Positions 7,000 through 15,430 of a stretch of 61,901 nucleotides of DNA are shown here, piece after piece. The stretch spans positions 1 to 61,901 of the forward strand of contig DAIDKV010000059.1 in NCBI GenBank assembly GCA_027449865.1. Direction: 5' to 3'. Both the position numbers and the translations under genes were made by a program. The stretch's first letter is position 1; each line of letters opens with the position of its first letter. This stretch comes from Planctomycetales bacterium. GTDB lineage: Bacteria; Planctomycetota; Planctomycetia; Isosphaerales; Isosphaeraceae. The notes beneath the pieces are model-generated. The model saw only the letters and a program-made list of their open reading frames with translations. It was not told where the DNA came from and made no database searches.

Positions 7000-8979
7000 A
7001 TGGAGCGAGGACTTCTGTCGGTCCGAGGATGGCTCGGTGTGGGGGCCGTGCTGGCCCTGGTCGCGGTTTCGGGATGCGGCTCTCCGGCCCCCTCGACCGG
7101 AGGCGGTGCCCCGGCGCCTGCGATCGCGAAGACGGAATCGAAGTCCTTGACGAAGTCTGACGTCGTACCCGAGAAGAAGGACCCCGGCACCCAGATCGAG
7201 GGCGACCGGATGCAGTCGTACGCCCCGGTGGTGATGAGCGAGCAGACCGAGTCGAGCCCGTTCCGCTTCAAGGAGATCGCGAAGGAGGCCGGAATCGACT
7301 TCGTCCACTTCTCCGGGATGACCGAGGAGAAATACTTCCCGACCGCCAACGGGTCGGGCGTCTCGGTCTTCGACGCCGACGGCGACGGCCTGCTCGACAT
7401 CTATTTCGCGACGGCGACCCTCCTGCCTCTGGGAACCGCCGAGAAGGGCCCGAACCGATTCTATAAAAACCTCGGCGGCGGCAAGTTCCGCGACGAGACC
7501 CAAAAGTCGGGCCTCGGCTTCCGCGGCTTCTGCCATGGGGTCATCGCCGGAGACATCGATAACGACGGCGATGTCGACGTTTTCCTCGCCAACTACGGCC
7601 GAAACGTTCTCTACCTCAACGACGGACACGGCGTCTTCCAGGACATCAGCAAGAAGGCCGGAATCGACACGCCCGGCTGGTCGTCCGGCGGCGCCATGCT
7701 CGACTACGACAACGACGGTTACCTCGATATCTACGTCAGCAACTACGGAATCTGGAACTATCCCGAGGATCACCACCGGGTCGGCGACGAGAAGAAGAAG
7801 GTCTGGCTGTACTCGTCTCCAAGAACCGTCCGAACCACGAAGCACTTCTTCTATCATAACAACAAAAACGGCACGTTTACCAACGTCTATGACAAGGTGA
7901 TCACGGCCGAGCGCGAGGAGACCGACCCGAAGTCCGGCCAGGTAAACCGGGTGCGCGTCGCCTCGCCTCGCGACGACGGCCACGGCTTCGGCGTCGTCAC
8001 GGCCGACGTCAACGACGACGGACTGATCGATATCTACGTCGCGAACGACATGAATCCCAACTTCCTGTTCATCAATCGGGGCGATGGGACGTTTGACGAC
8101 GCGACCGATCTCTCAGGCGCGGCCTACGATGCCAATGGACAGGCGCAGTCGGGGATGGGCGTCGATTGCGAGGATGTCGACGGCGATGGACGGCCCGAGC
8201 TCTTCGTGACGAACTTCGCGAACGAGTACAACACCCTGTATCAGAACATGGGGAAAGGCTTGTTCTTCGACATCACGGCGTTCTTCGGGCTGGCGTCGGA
8301 CACGATGCCGTGGGTCGGCTGGGGGACGGGGCTGGTCGACTTCGACAATGACGGCTGGCCCGACTGCTTCACGGCGAACGGGCACGTTGACAACAACCGA
8401 AAGCTGATCGGCCAGCCGGTCGAGTACGAGGAGATCCCCCTGCTCTTCCACAACGAGCGCGGGAAGCGGTTTCGCCTGGCGACCCGAGACGCCGGCCCCT
8501 ATTTTGACGAGAAGCACGTCGCCCGGGGCGCCGCGTTTGGGGATATCGATAACGACGGCGACATGGACATCCTGGTGAATCACAAGGATGGCCCGGGTGC
8601 CCTGCTCCGCAACGACACGAAGTCGGCCAATCACTGGGTTCGGTTCGTGCTCCAGGGGACGCGGAGCAATCGCGACGCGATTGGAGCCCAGCTCGCGATC
8701 ACGATCGAGGACGCGCTTTCGAAGCCGCCCGTCGAGCGGACGATTTATCGACAGCGCAAGGGCGGATGCAGCATGCAGGCCACAAACGACCCGAGGGTAC
8801 TGGTGGGCGTCGGTCCGACGGAGAAGGTGAAGCAGGTGGTGATCCAGTGGCCCTCGGGGATCGTCAGCAAGCTCGACGATCTGAAGGTCGACGGCGATTA
8901 CAAGGTGGTCGAGCCGAAGGACGCCAAGCCCGAGCCGCACCGAGCGCTGCCCGAGAAGAAGGTCGAGGCGTCGAAGTGA
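7000..8979 (+). CDS. CRTAC1-family FG-GAP/VCBS lipoprotein with ASPIC/UnbV domain
   Basis: The 659-residue protein begins with a lipoprotein signal, LALVAVSGCGSP (lipidated Cys about residue 26), followed by a Gly/Pro-rich linker. It then carries a seven-bladed beta-propeller of FG-GAP/VCBS repeats with calcium-loop sequences such as DADGDGLLD, DIDNDGDVDVF, DYDNDGYLDIY, DVNDDGLIDIY, DVDGDGRPELF, DFDNDGWPDCF and DIDNDGDMDIL. The C-terminal ASPIC/UnbV domain ends in VVIQWPSGIVSKLDDLK. Proteins of this kind are exported and probably bind ligands or partners at the cell surface; no enzyme activity is established. The ribosome site GGGGAGGA and the ATG at 7000 fit well. The gene is monocistronic, with a terminator after the stop. 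Confidence 0.85.
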   Translation: MERGLLSVRGWLGVGAVLALVAVSGCGSPAPSTGGGAPAPAIAKTESKSLTKSDVVPEKKDPGTQIEGDRMQSYAPVVMSEQTESSPFRFKEIAKEAGIDFVHFSGMTEEKYFPTANGSGVSVFDADGDGLLDIYFATATLLPLGTAEKGPNRFYKNLGGGKFRDETQKSGLGFRGFCHGVIAGDIDNDGDVDVFLANYGRNVLYLNDGHGVFQDISKKAGIDTPGWSSGGAMLDYDNDGYLDIYVSNYGIWNYPEDHHRVGDEKKKVWLYSSPRTVRTTKHFFYHNNKNGTFTNVYDKVITAEREETDPKSGQVNRVRVASPRDDGHGFGVVTADVNDDGLIDIYVANDMNPNFLFINRGDGTFDDATDLSGAAYDANGQAQSGMGVDCEDVDGDGRPELFVTNFANEYNTLYQNMGKGLFFDITAFFGLASDTMPWVGWGTGLVDFDNDGWPDCFTANGHVDNNRKLIGQPVEYEEIPLLFHNERGKRFRLATRDAGPYFDEKHVARGAAFGDIDNDGDMDILVNHKDGPGALLRNDTKSANHWVRFVLQGTRSNRDAIGAQLAITIEDALSKPPVERTIYRQRKGGCSMQATNDPRVLVGVGPTEKVKQVVIQWPSGIVSKLDDLKVDGDYKVVEPKDAKPEPHRALPEKKVEASK

Positions 8980-8995
8980 CGATCGTCGGGTCGTT

Positions 8996-9039
8996 CGACC
9001 CCGATGACCCTGGATTCTCAGAATCGGTCGTCGGGGTCG
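8996..9039. terminator. Hairpin terminator between convergent genes
   Basis: CGACCCCGATGACC (8996-9009) pairs with GGTCGTCGGGGTCG (9026-9039), giving 14 pairs with one G-T and a 16-base loop. It sits in the 108-base gap between the convergent FG-GAP and NfeD-like genes and can end transcription from both sides. Confidence 0.6.
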
Positions 9040-9087
9040 GAGCGGAAGGGCCGGGACATTTCCCCCGGTCGGGCGGCGGGGTGCGGA

Positions 9088-11313
9088 TCAAACCACCTTC
9101 TTGACGATCACGCGAGGCCCCTGCACGTCCAGAACCTCGACCAGGCTATCCGTCTCGACATAACCGCCGGCGCTCACCACGTCGATCTGAAGGTTGCCGA
9201 AGCGGGCCTTGCCGGTCGGGCGAAGCGGCGAGGTCGTTCGGCCTGTCTCGCCGACCAGGAACGCCAGCGACTCGTACGTCTCGGGGGCGGGCTGATACGG
9301 ATGCTCCGGATCCTCGGGCTCCACGCCCGTCCACGGCTCGGGCTTGAGGATCAGTCGGTTGAACACCGGAAGCGAGGGGATATATCGCGCCAGGATGGCC
9401 GCTCCGATCCCAACGGCGATCAGCAGCCCGGTCAGTTGGAGCAGCGTGACGCCCAGCTCTCGGTATTCGTAGTCTTTCGTCGGCCAGATGAACGTGTGGC
9501 TCGCCAGAACGATCGAGCAGAGCATCAGCAAGATCCCGCTGATCCCGAAGATGCCGAAGCCGGGGAAGACGAACAACTCCATCGCCAGGCAGACCAACCC
9601 GATCAAAAAGAGGATGATCTCCAACTGGTCGGCCGTTCCGCCGAGGTAATGACTCCAGAAGAAGAGCAGGAACGCCAGCGCCGAGGTGATCCCCGGCAGG
9701 CCGATCCCCGGCAATTTCAGCTCGATCACCAGCATGAAGACGCCGACGAAGAGGAGGATCCAGCTCACGTAAGGGTCGGTCAGAAGGGCGACGAACGAAT
9801 CGACCCAGGTGGGGCCCTCGATCGCGATATCCCGGCCGCGCAGGCCGTAATTGGCGCGGAACTGCTCGTCGTCGAGGACCGGCTGGCCCAGTCCGTACGA
9901 GGCGACCTCGTCCGAGTTGATGACCAGCGTCTGGCCGGGCTCCTTGCGGACCTGAAGGACCTGGTATCGACCTCGGTCGGCGTCGACGTCCTCGGGACGG
10001 ATGAGAGCCGTTCCGCCGGTTCGAGCGTCTCGGGCCTCCAGGAGTGTGACCGCGGGGTCGATCAGGGCGCGGGCGAGCGCCTCGGAATGCCCCCGAGCGC
10101 TGGCCCAGAGGGCGGCCTTGTCGGAGAAGCCGGAGACCTGCGTCTCGGTCAGATCGTGCCGGCGTCCGCCACCGACGACCACGAAGCGAGCGTTGCCTCC
10201 CAGGCGTGCTCCCTTCTTCAGGACGATGTCGCGACAGGCGAGCGGCACGAGCGCGGCGAGCCCCTCGGCTCGCTCGTCGATGTAGGCGACCGTTTTCATC
10301 TCCTTGATCGCCGAGAGCAGGTCGCCGAGCGCATCGACGACCGCGTCGTCACCGCCTGGGCTATCGACCTGGAGGATCAACAGGTTGGCTTTTTCCAGCC
10401 GGGCCTGCTCGATCCGCTTTTGCAGGTGCCCGACCATCACCGCGTCGAGCGGACCCTCGAGGCGAACCCAGACCGGCCGGATCATCTGGCCGAGCGTCGG
10501 ATCGTCGACCGACGATTGCCCGGCGAGCCGGTACATCGCCGCCAGCTCGTTGCGAGAGTCGGCCGTGCGCCGGCAGAAGCCTTCCTCTCGGGCGCGCTGG
10601 GCCGTCAGGACGCCGCGCAGGCCGCCATCCCAGGCGGGCCGCTCCTCGACGATCTGGTGGGCCTTCTCGAAGGCGGGCAGATTCTCGGCCAGCACATAAT
10701 GAAGCGCCTTGTCGGTGGTCCGAACGAGGCGCAAATCGGCTTCTCGATTGAGCATGCCCATCAGCAGGTCGGGGTCGCGTGTTTTGCGGACGGCCAGCAC
10801 GCGGACGTATCCGCTGTAGGCGGCGTCGAACGGCTGGCCCTCGGGTGTGATCGGGCCGAGGCTCGACGCGTTCCCCATCACGATCTCGTCGCAGGCGACC
10901 ACCGGCAGGACGGCGAAACCCCGGAGCGGCTGGGGGACGTAGGCGACGGTCATCCGGGCGCCGCCGAGGCTGGAGACGACATCGGCGAGGTCGGAACAGA
11001 CGCCCCGGTCGCTGGTCCCCGGGGCGACCTCGCCGGGAACGAACTCAAAGACCAGGATCGGCCGCTTCCCCTTGGCGCCGAGGGCGTTGGCGTCGACGAA
11101 CTCCCGGGTCGCGGCTCGAATCTTCTGGACGGTCTCCGAGGTGATGGGCTCGGTGATGGTGAAGAACTGGCCGGGAATCTCCTCGGGCGCGGTGGGCGTG
11201 GGCGCCTGGGCCCTCGTGGTACCGGCGATCGCCAGAATCGATGCCGAGAGCCACAGAAGGACGTACCGGGAGAATCCGACGGGACCAGGGAAAGCGGCGC
11301 GGCGTCGGGGCAT
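9088..11313 (-). CDS. NfeD-like membrane protein with two degenerate ClpP-type folds
   Basis: The ATG at 11313 (GGAGGG upstream) begins a signal peptide that ends near GTTRAQA; the frame is open for 24 more residues upstream. Two tandem ClpP/crotonase-like segments follow: TVAYVPQPLRGFAVLPVVAC and TVAYIDERAEGLAALVPLAC. Both are followed by the usual IVM or IVL strand and a GxxLG turn. In long-form NfeD proteases the serine nucleophile sits in an ASAG motif. The equivalent position here is Gly in both copies, so protease activity looks lost. Then come four or five membrane helices (from SWILLFVGVFMLVIEL) and a C-terminal OB-fold ending VLDVQGPRVIVKKV. NfeD proteins usually pair with SPFH/stomatin proteins in membrane quality control; no such gene is adjacent. 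Confidence 0.8.
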   Translation of the reverse strand: MPRRRAAFPGPVGFSRYVLLWLSASILAIAGTTRAQAPTPTAPEEIPGQFFTITEPITSETVQKIRAATREFVDANALGAKGKRPILVFEFVPGEVAPGTSDRGVCSDLADVVSSLGGARMTVAYVPQPLRGFAVLPVVACDEIVMGNASSLGPITPEGQPFDAAYSGYVRVLAVRKTRDPDLLMGMLNREADLRLVRTTDKALHYVLAENLPAFEKAHQIVEERPAWDGGLRGVLTAQRAREEGFCRRTADSRNELAAMYRLAGQSSVDDPTLGQMIRPVWVRLEGPLDAVMVGHLQKRIEQARLEKANLLILQVDSPGGDDAVVDALGDLLSAIKEMKTVAYIDERAEGLAALVPLACRDIVLKKGARLGGNARFVVVGGGRRHDLTETQVSGFSDKAALWASARGHSEALARALIDPAVTLLEARDARTGGTALIRPEDVDADRGRYQVLQVRKEPGQTLVINSDEVASYGLGQPVLDDEQFRANYGLRGRDIAIEGPTWVDSFVALLTDPYVSWILLFVGVFMLVIELKLPGIGLPGITSALAFLLFFWSHYLGGTADQLEIILFLIGLVCLAMELFVFPGFGIFGISGILLMLCSIVLASHTFIWPTKDYEYRELGVTLLQLTGLLIAVGIGAAILARYIPSLPVFNRLILKPEPWTGVEPEDPEHPYQPAPETYESLAFLVGETGRTTSPLRPTGKARFGNLQIDVVSAGGYVETDSLVEVLDVQGPRVIVKKVV

Positions 11314-11490
11314 CGGGATCGGACTCCCTCCGGGCGACCCGGCCGCACGCCGATGGCCGCGGGCACGGGCCGGATCCGTTTGCATGGCTTACCGGGGTGA
11401 TTATAAGCCGGTCGGTCGGGAGGGTCAAACCACCCCCCGCCTTGAGCGGACCGTGCGCGCAAGGGTGAGGTCGATGAGGCCAGTCGCGAC

Positions 11491-12396
11491 TCAGGTTGGG
11501 TCGGCGGGGGGATGGGCCGGGCTCGCCGATCTCCGATCCCCGAGCCGGCCATCGAGCCAGGCGACCAGATCGAGAGCGTATCGCGAGGGGTCGGGTTCGA
11601 ATTCCAGGGTGTGATGGCCTTCGGGATACTCGATCACCTCGCGGTCGGCTGAGGCCAGTCGATCGAAATACGCCCGGGTCTTCGGGTTCTCGATGATCCG
11701 GTCGCGGCCGGCGAGCATCAGGAGTGCGGGCTGCCGGATCTGGGCCGCCGCGCGGCCGAGCTGGCGATCGATGAAGAAACTCGCGGCGAGCAGACCGGCG
11801 GTTCCCTCGCGGAGCGAGTACGGATCGGAGGCGATGAACGCCTGGCCTTCCGGACTCTCGGTGAAGAGTGCGGGGTCGGAGAGCGGGATGGGGAACGTTT
11901 TTCGAGGGTTGGTCACGAGCGCCCATGCGATTTGCAGCTTCTCCCGAAGCGAGACGCCGACTCTCGGCTGAAGTCCGGGACAGATCAGCGCCAGGGCGTT
12001 GACCAGTTCGGGATGCCGGGCGGCGGCGATCACGGCGAGCTTGCCGCCCCAACTGATCCCCGCCAGGGCGGCCGGCACGCCGGGATAGTCTCCTCGCAAG
12101 GCGCGGGCCCATTCGACCTGATCGGCGATCAATCGGCCCGAGGAGGGTGCATGGCCGCGGTCGAGCGGATTGGCGCCCGAGCCGCGGCGGTCGGGAAAGC
12201 TGGCGAGGTATCCCGAGTCGGCAAGCGTTCGGCCGAGGTTGTGATACCATCCGAAATGGCTCTGCACGCCGTGCAAAACGATCGCGAGCCCCTTGACCGG
12301 ACCGCTCGGCCGCCAGATCGCGACGTGGATCGGATAGCCGTCGGACGCGGCGAAGCTCTGGACCTCGGGACTCCTGGGAGGCGTCGCCTCAGTCAT
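11491..12396 (-). CDS. Alpha/beta hydrolase (serine aminopeptidase/lysophospholipase-like)
   Basis: The 301-residue protein shows the alpha/beta-hydrolase layout. There is an oxyanion strand LAIVLHGVQSHFGWY, a nucleophile elbow GISWGGK (Ser near residue 115), an Asp in LMLAGRDRIIE and a His in YPEGHHTLEFE. Closest in style to monoacylglycerol lipase/S33-type enzymes; the substrate is unknown. There is no signal peptide, so it is probably cytoplasmic. Its start overlaps the end of the upstream epimerase gene by 8 bases, so the two are co-translated and may act on the same class of substrate, such as an ester or amide of an amino-acid derivative. That link is inference. Confidence 0.8.
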   Translation of the reverse strand: MTEATPPRSPEVQSFAASDGYPIHVAIWRPSGPVKGLAIVLHGVQSHFGWYHNLGRTLADSGYLASFPDRRGSGANPLDRGHAPSSGRLIADQVEWARALRGDYPGVPAALAGISWGGKLAVIAAARHPELVNALALICPGLQPRVGVSLREKLQIAWALVTNPRKTFPIPLSDPALFTESPEGQAFIASDPYSLREGTAGLLAASFFIDRQLGRAAAQIRQPALLMLAGRDRIIENPKTRAYFDRLASADREVIEYPEGHHTLEFEPDPSRYALDLVAWLDGRLGDRRSASPAHPPADPT

Positions 12397-13567
12397 AGCG
12401 AATCTCCCGCGAATCGACGGTCATGGCTTCGAGCGACGCCGGATCGACCTCGACGCCGAGGCCCGGCCCGTCGATCGCCGGGGCCCGGCCGCCGTAGCGG
12501 AAGGTCAGATCTTGCCGGGTGAGGTTCGCGCCCAGGATGTGGCGGTCATACGACCCTTCGACGTATCGCAATCCTTTCAGGCGGCTCGCCAGGTGCCGTC
12601 CCGCGGCGGAGAGCAAGGCCGTCTCGCCGGGATGGCAACCAAGCTGCACGTCCAGCCCTGCGCGTCGGGCCAGGCCGATGATCCGAAGCGAGTTGACCAG
12701 CCCACCGCACTTCGAGATGCGCACGTTGAGGATATCGGCCGTGCCTCGCGCGATGGCGGCCTCGGCGTCGGGGATGCCGCAGAGGGATTCGTCGAGCATG
12801 ATCGGGATGCCGAGCCTCGGCCGAAGGTCGGCCAGGGCGTTGACCTCGGCGTGTGGAACCGGCTGTTCGAGGGCCGTCGGCCGGTAGCGCCGGAGCGGCT
12901 CGACGCGATCCAGCAATTCGGCCGCCGGCCAGGCTTCATTGGCGTCGATCCGGAGATCCATCCGTCGGCCGAGGACCGCCCGCAGACGGCGGAGCCGGCG
13001 CGGATCGTCCTGCCCGGCGGTCCCGACCTTGATTTTGACCTGATGGAAGCCGTAGAGCCGCATCTTCACGGCCGACTTCCACTCGCCCCAGCTCGACTCG
13101 GCCGTGATCGCGCCACTGTACCGGACGGGCCCCGGCGGCTGCCGCTCCAGGCCCTCGACCGAGACCAGCTCGACGACGCGCCCGACCGACTCGCCGAAGA
13201 GCCGTCCATAGGCGTCGAGCACCGCGAGCTCCAGGGCCGACCGGGCGGCGTTGCCGGCCATCCCTCGGGGATCGGCCTCGTTTTCGGGGATCCGGAGCGC
13301 TTCGAGCCGGCGAACCAGATCGGCGAGGTCCGACGGGCGGCCGATCGCGGCCGACCAGTCGTGCGCCGAGAGCAGCGCGAAGGCCGAGTCGACGGTCTCA
13401 CCCGTGACATACGACCGCGGGACGCCCTCGCCGAAGCCGACCGTCCCACCGGCGAGCTCGACGCGCACCACCAGGTTCTCGCTCACCGACCGCTCGAACG
13501 ACGCGTGCTTGACCACCTTCTTCAGGGGGACTGCCGCACGATACAGACGCAAACCACGAATGCTCAC
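12389..13567 (-). CDS. Enolase-superfamily epimerase/cycloisomerase (muconate-lactonizing subgroup)
   Basis: Translation most likely begins at the GTG at 13567 (MSIRGLRLYRAAVPLKK), giving 392 residues. The open frame continues 51 codons further up, but that part is encoded by non-coding repeats and is phenylalanine-rich junk. Family landmarks are the KIKVG base motif, metal ligands in DANEAW, LEQP and LDESL, and the second base Lys in RISKCGG. These place it in the MLE subgroup, which includes dipeptide epimerases, o-succinylbenzoate synthases and cycloisomerases. No menaquinone genes are adjacent; dipeptide epimerase or a related function is the best guess. It is the first gene of a two-gene operon with the hydrolase. 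Confidence 0.8.
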   Translation of the reverse strand: MSIRGLRLYRAAVPLKKVVKHASFERSVSENLVVRVELAGGTVGFGEGVPRSYVTGETVDSAFALLSAHDWSAAIGRPSDLADLVRRLEALRIPENEADPRGMAGNAARSALELAVLDAYGRLFGESVGRVVELVSVEGLERQPPGPVRYSGAITAESSWGEWKSAVKMRLYGFHQVKIKVGTAGQDDPRRLRRLRAVLGRRMDLRIDANEAWPAAELLDRVEPLRRYRPTALEQPVPHAEVNALADLRPRLGIPIMLDESLCGIPDAEAAIARGTADILNVRISKCGGLVNSLRIIGLARRAGLDVQLGCHPGETALLSAAGRHLASRLKGLRYVEGSYDRHILGANLTRQDLTFRYGGRAPAIDGPGLGVEVDPASLEAMTVDSREIRYD

Positions 13568-13592
13568 CGCGCTCAATTCCAAATAAAAGAGG

Positions 13593-13662
13593 AACCACGG
13601 AAACCCAGATAGAGTCGCAACCACGGAAATCCAGATAGAAGAGCAACCACGGAAAAACACGG
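13593..13662 (+). repeat. 26-bp tandem repeat (ACCACGGAAA type)
   Basis: Two full copies of a 26-base unit starting AACCACGGAAA and containing CCAGATAGA (13593-13618 and 13619-13644) are followed by a third, diverged copy (13645-13662). They lie just upstream of the epimerase start, so they occupy its leader or promoter region. Opposite-strand copies of the same word occur at 13769-13799 and 13869-13899, so a transcript through the region could fold back on itself. Confidence 0.7.
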
Positions 13663-13725
13663 AAGACACGAAAAAAGAAAAATACCTCCTGGGAATTTGG
13701 TCTTCATCATGAAGCAGCAACTCGA

Positions 13726-13925
13726 CCCAGGGCGCCGGTCTCCAGGGATGGCCCTTGAAAGGCTGTTATTTTCCGTGTCCTCCGTGTTTTCCGTGGTTGC
13801 TCCGAATTTCCTTCCATTCGCTCACCCCAGGGCGCTGGTCTGCAGGGATGGCCGTTGAGAGGCTGTTATTTTCCGTGTCCTCCGTGTTTTCTGTGGTTGC
13901 TCCGAATTTCCTTCCATTCGCTCAT
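13726..13925 (+). repeat. Perfectly spaced 100-bp tandem duplication
   Basis: Units 13726-13825 and 13826-13925 differ at only a few positions. Each runs from CCCAGGGCG through TTTTCCGTGTCCTCCGTGTT to CTTCCATTCGCTCA. The middle of each unit is the inverse complement of the CACGGAAAA word in the 26-bp repeats next door. The block sits between the 3' end of the HExxH gene and the epimerase gene, both on the minus strand, and seems non-coding. Confidence 0.8.
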
Positions 13926-13966
13926 CCTTCTCGTGGATTTCGTGGTTCTTCCGGAACGGACTTCCT

Positions 13967-15415
13967 TCATTTCCTGGCGTCCGTGGTGGCCTTCTTCGCG
14001 TGGAAGGCGGCTTCGAGGAGGCGGACGGTGGCCTCGGGCTCGAAGCCCTCGACCGAGGCGACGTCGAGCCCCCTTCGCTGGACCACAAGAAGTCGATCGC
14101 CGATGTTCCGCCAGAGCGTATCGCCCGGCTTGCGTGGGGGCTTCGCGATGTTGTCGAACCGGGAGGTCTGGTATCGAATATAGGCGTCGAGGAACTCCTG
14201 GGCGTCGGACTCGCTGTCCCAGGTGGTTAGCCAGACGAGCCCGAGGTGATCCTTCTTGCCTTCGAACACGGCGTAGCGGTCGCCGTCCCAGCCGGCGGCG
14301 GCTGAGGCGCCGCCGTCCTTGCGAAGCATCACGCCGATCTGCATTTCGCCGAGGTTGTTCCGGCCGAGTTCCTTCCAGCCGTCGCCGGGCTTCAGCTCGC
14401 CGAGGTCGATGGACGTTGGCGCATCCGGCCGGGCGCGGAACTTCTCGGGGTGGAGGATCTGCTCGGTCGATCGAGGGAGGTCGCGATAGGCGCCGTCGAT
14501 CGCCTTCCATCCGCCGTCGTTGACCAGCCGGGCGCAGAAGACCGCCCCCTTGAAATAGGGGAAGATCATCGATTCGGCGATGATCGGCGGCGCCTTGCGC
14601 AGGCTTGGCCCACCGCCCATGAACGGGAGGAACGGCGCCATCATCTTGAACGTCCAGTCGAGGCTGTCGGCGGGGAGTCTGGCTGTTTGGGAACCGTCCC
14701 AGTCGTCCATGCTCGCCCCGATCATCGTGAGTGTGGCCTCGCCCTCGATTAGCGCCGAGAGGGCCGACTGGCGGTCGTCATCGTGCTGGATCGCCTTCTG
14801 AAGCTGATTCAGGTCGTAATGTTGATCGGCCAGGGCGTGGGTCAGTTCGTGGGCGATCACGGTTTTGTTCTCGTCCTTCTCGAACGCGGCGGGGGCCTGG
14901 CCGAAGAGGCGGCCGAGGAGGCCGGGCTTCGCGCCTGGCTTTGGCTCGGGCTTTTTGGGCTCCTCGATCAGGTGCATGGTCTTGGTCTTGGGATCGTAGA
15001 ACGCCGCGATTTCCTCGGAATAGACCTGAGCGAGCGCCTCCTTCAGCCGGTAGTCTCGGGGGACGAGCCCGAAGGCTTTCATCGCCATTTCATTGGCGCG
15101 GAATTCGGCGGGGGTCATGTCCTCGTCGAGTTCCTTGAGGAGCATGGTTTTGAGGTCCTGCCGGCGGGTGACGTCGCGCTTGACCTCGTGGACGAACGGG
15201 ATGCCGCGAAGACCGGGCAGAAGGGATTCAAAGGCCCGCTTGTAGCGGAGGACGGCCTCGGTGTACTCGCCGCCGTCGGCCAGGTGGTCGCCCTCTCGGA
15301 GGAGCCGGGTTCCTTCCTTGATCGCGGCGCGTTCGTCGGCGCGTGCCTCCGAGATCGAGGCGCTCCAACCGGCGGCGATCAGCCCCGCGACCGCCGCGAC
15401 CGTTCGCATTTTCAT
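13967..15415 (-). CDS. Secreted putative zinc metallopeptidase (HExxH)
   Basis: The 482-residue protein has a signal peptide (MKMRTVAAVAGLIAAGWSAS, cut near ARA), then a helical TPR-like segment (EGDHLADGGEYTEAVLRYK). It then has a metallopeptidase-like core: AFYDPKTKTMHLI, the zinc motif VIAHELTHALADQHYDL, and about 30 residues later ALIEGEATLTM, whose Glu is in the right place for a third zinc ligand (gluzincin pattern). The C-terminal half has no recognised motif. Substrate and family name are unknown to me. The gene follows a 403-residue membrane protein gene by 15 bases and is probably co-transcribed with it. Confidence 0.7.
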   Translation of the reverse strand: MKMRTVAAVAGLIAAGWSASISEARADERAAIKEGTRLLREGDHLADGGEYTEAVLRYKRAFESLLPGLRGIPFVHEVKRDVTRRQDLKTMLLKELDEDMTPAEFRANEMAMKAFGLVPRDYRLKEALAQVYSEEIAAFYDPKTKTMHLIEEPKKPEPKPGAKPGLLGRLFGQAPAAFEKDENKTVIAHELTHALADQHYDLNQLQKAIQHDDDRQSALSALIEGEATLTMIGASMDDWDGSQTARLPADSLDWTFKMMAPFLPFMGGGPSLRKAPPIIAESMIFPYFKGAVFCARLVNDGGWKAIDGAYRDLPRSTEQILHPEKFRARPDAPTSIDLGELKPGDGWKELGRNNLGEMQIGVMLRKDGGASAAAGWDGDRYAVFEGKKDHLGLVWLTTWDSESDAQEFLDAYIRYQTSRFDNIAKPPRKPGDTLWRNIGDRLLVVQRRGLDVASVEGFEPEATVRLLEAAFHAKKATTDARK

Positions 15416-15430
15416 AAGAAGCAGACTCCT

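Noticed and set aside
9004-11400. Plus-strand open frame of 798 codons opposite the NfeD-like gene
   Set aside because: High-GC shadow: product rich in Arg, Asp, Gln and His with no motif, while the minus strand encodes a protein with clear signal, membrane helices and family motifs.
13568-13720. N-terminal extension of the epimerase (51 residues)
   Set aside because: Encoded by CACGGAAA-type repeats, Phe/Ser-rich and unlike family N-termini, which begin at MSIRGLRLYRA.
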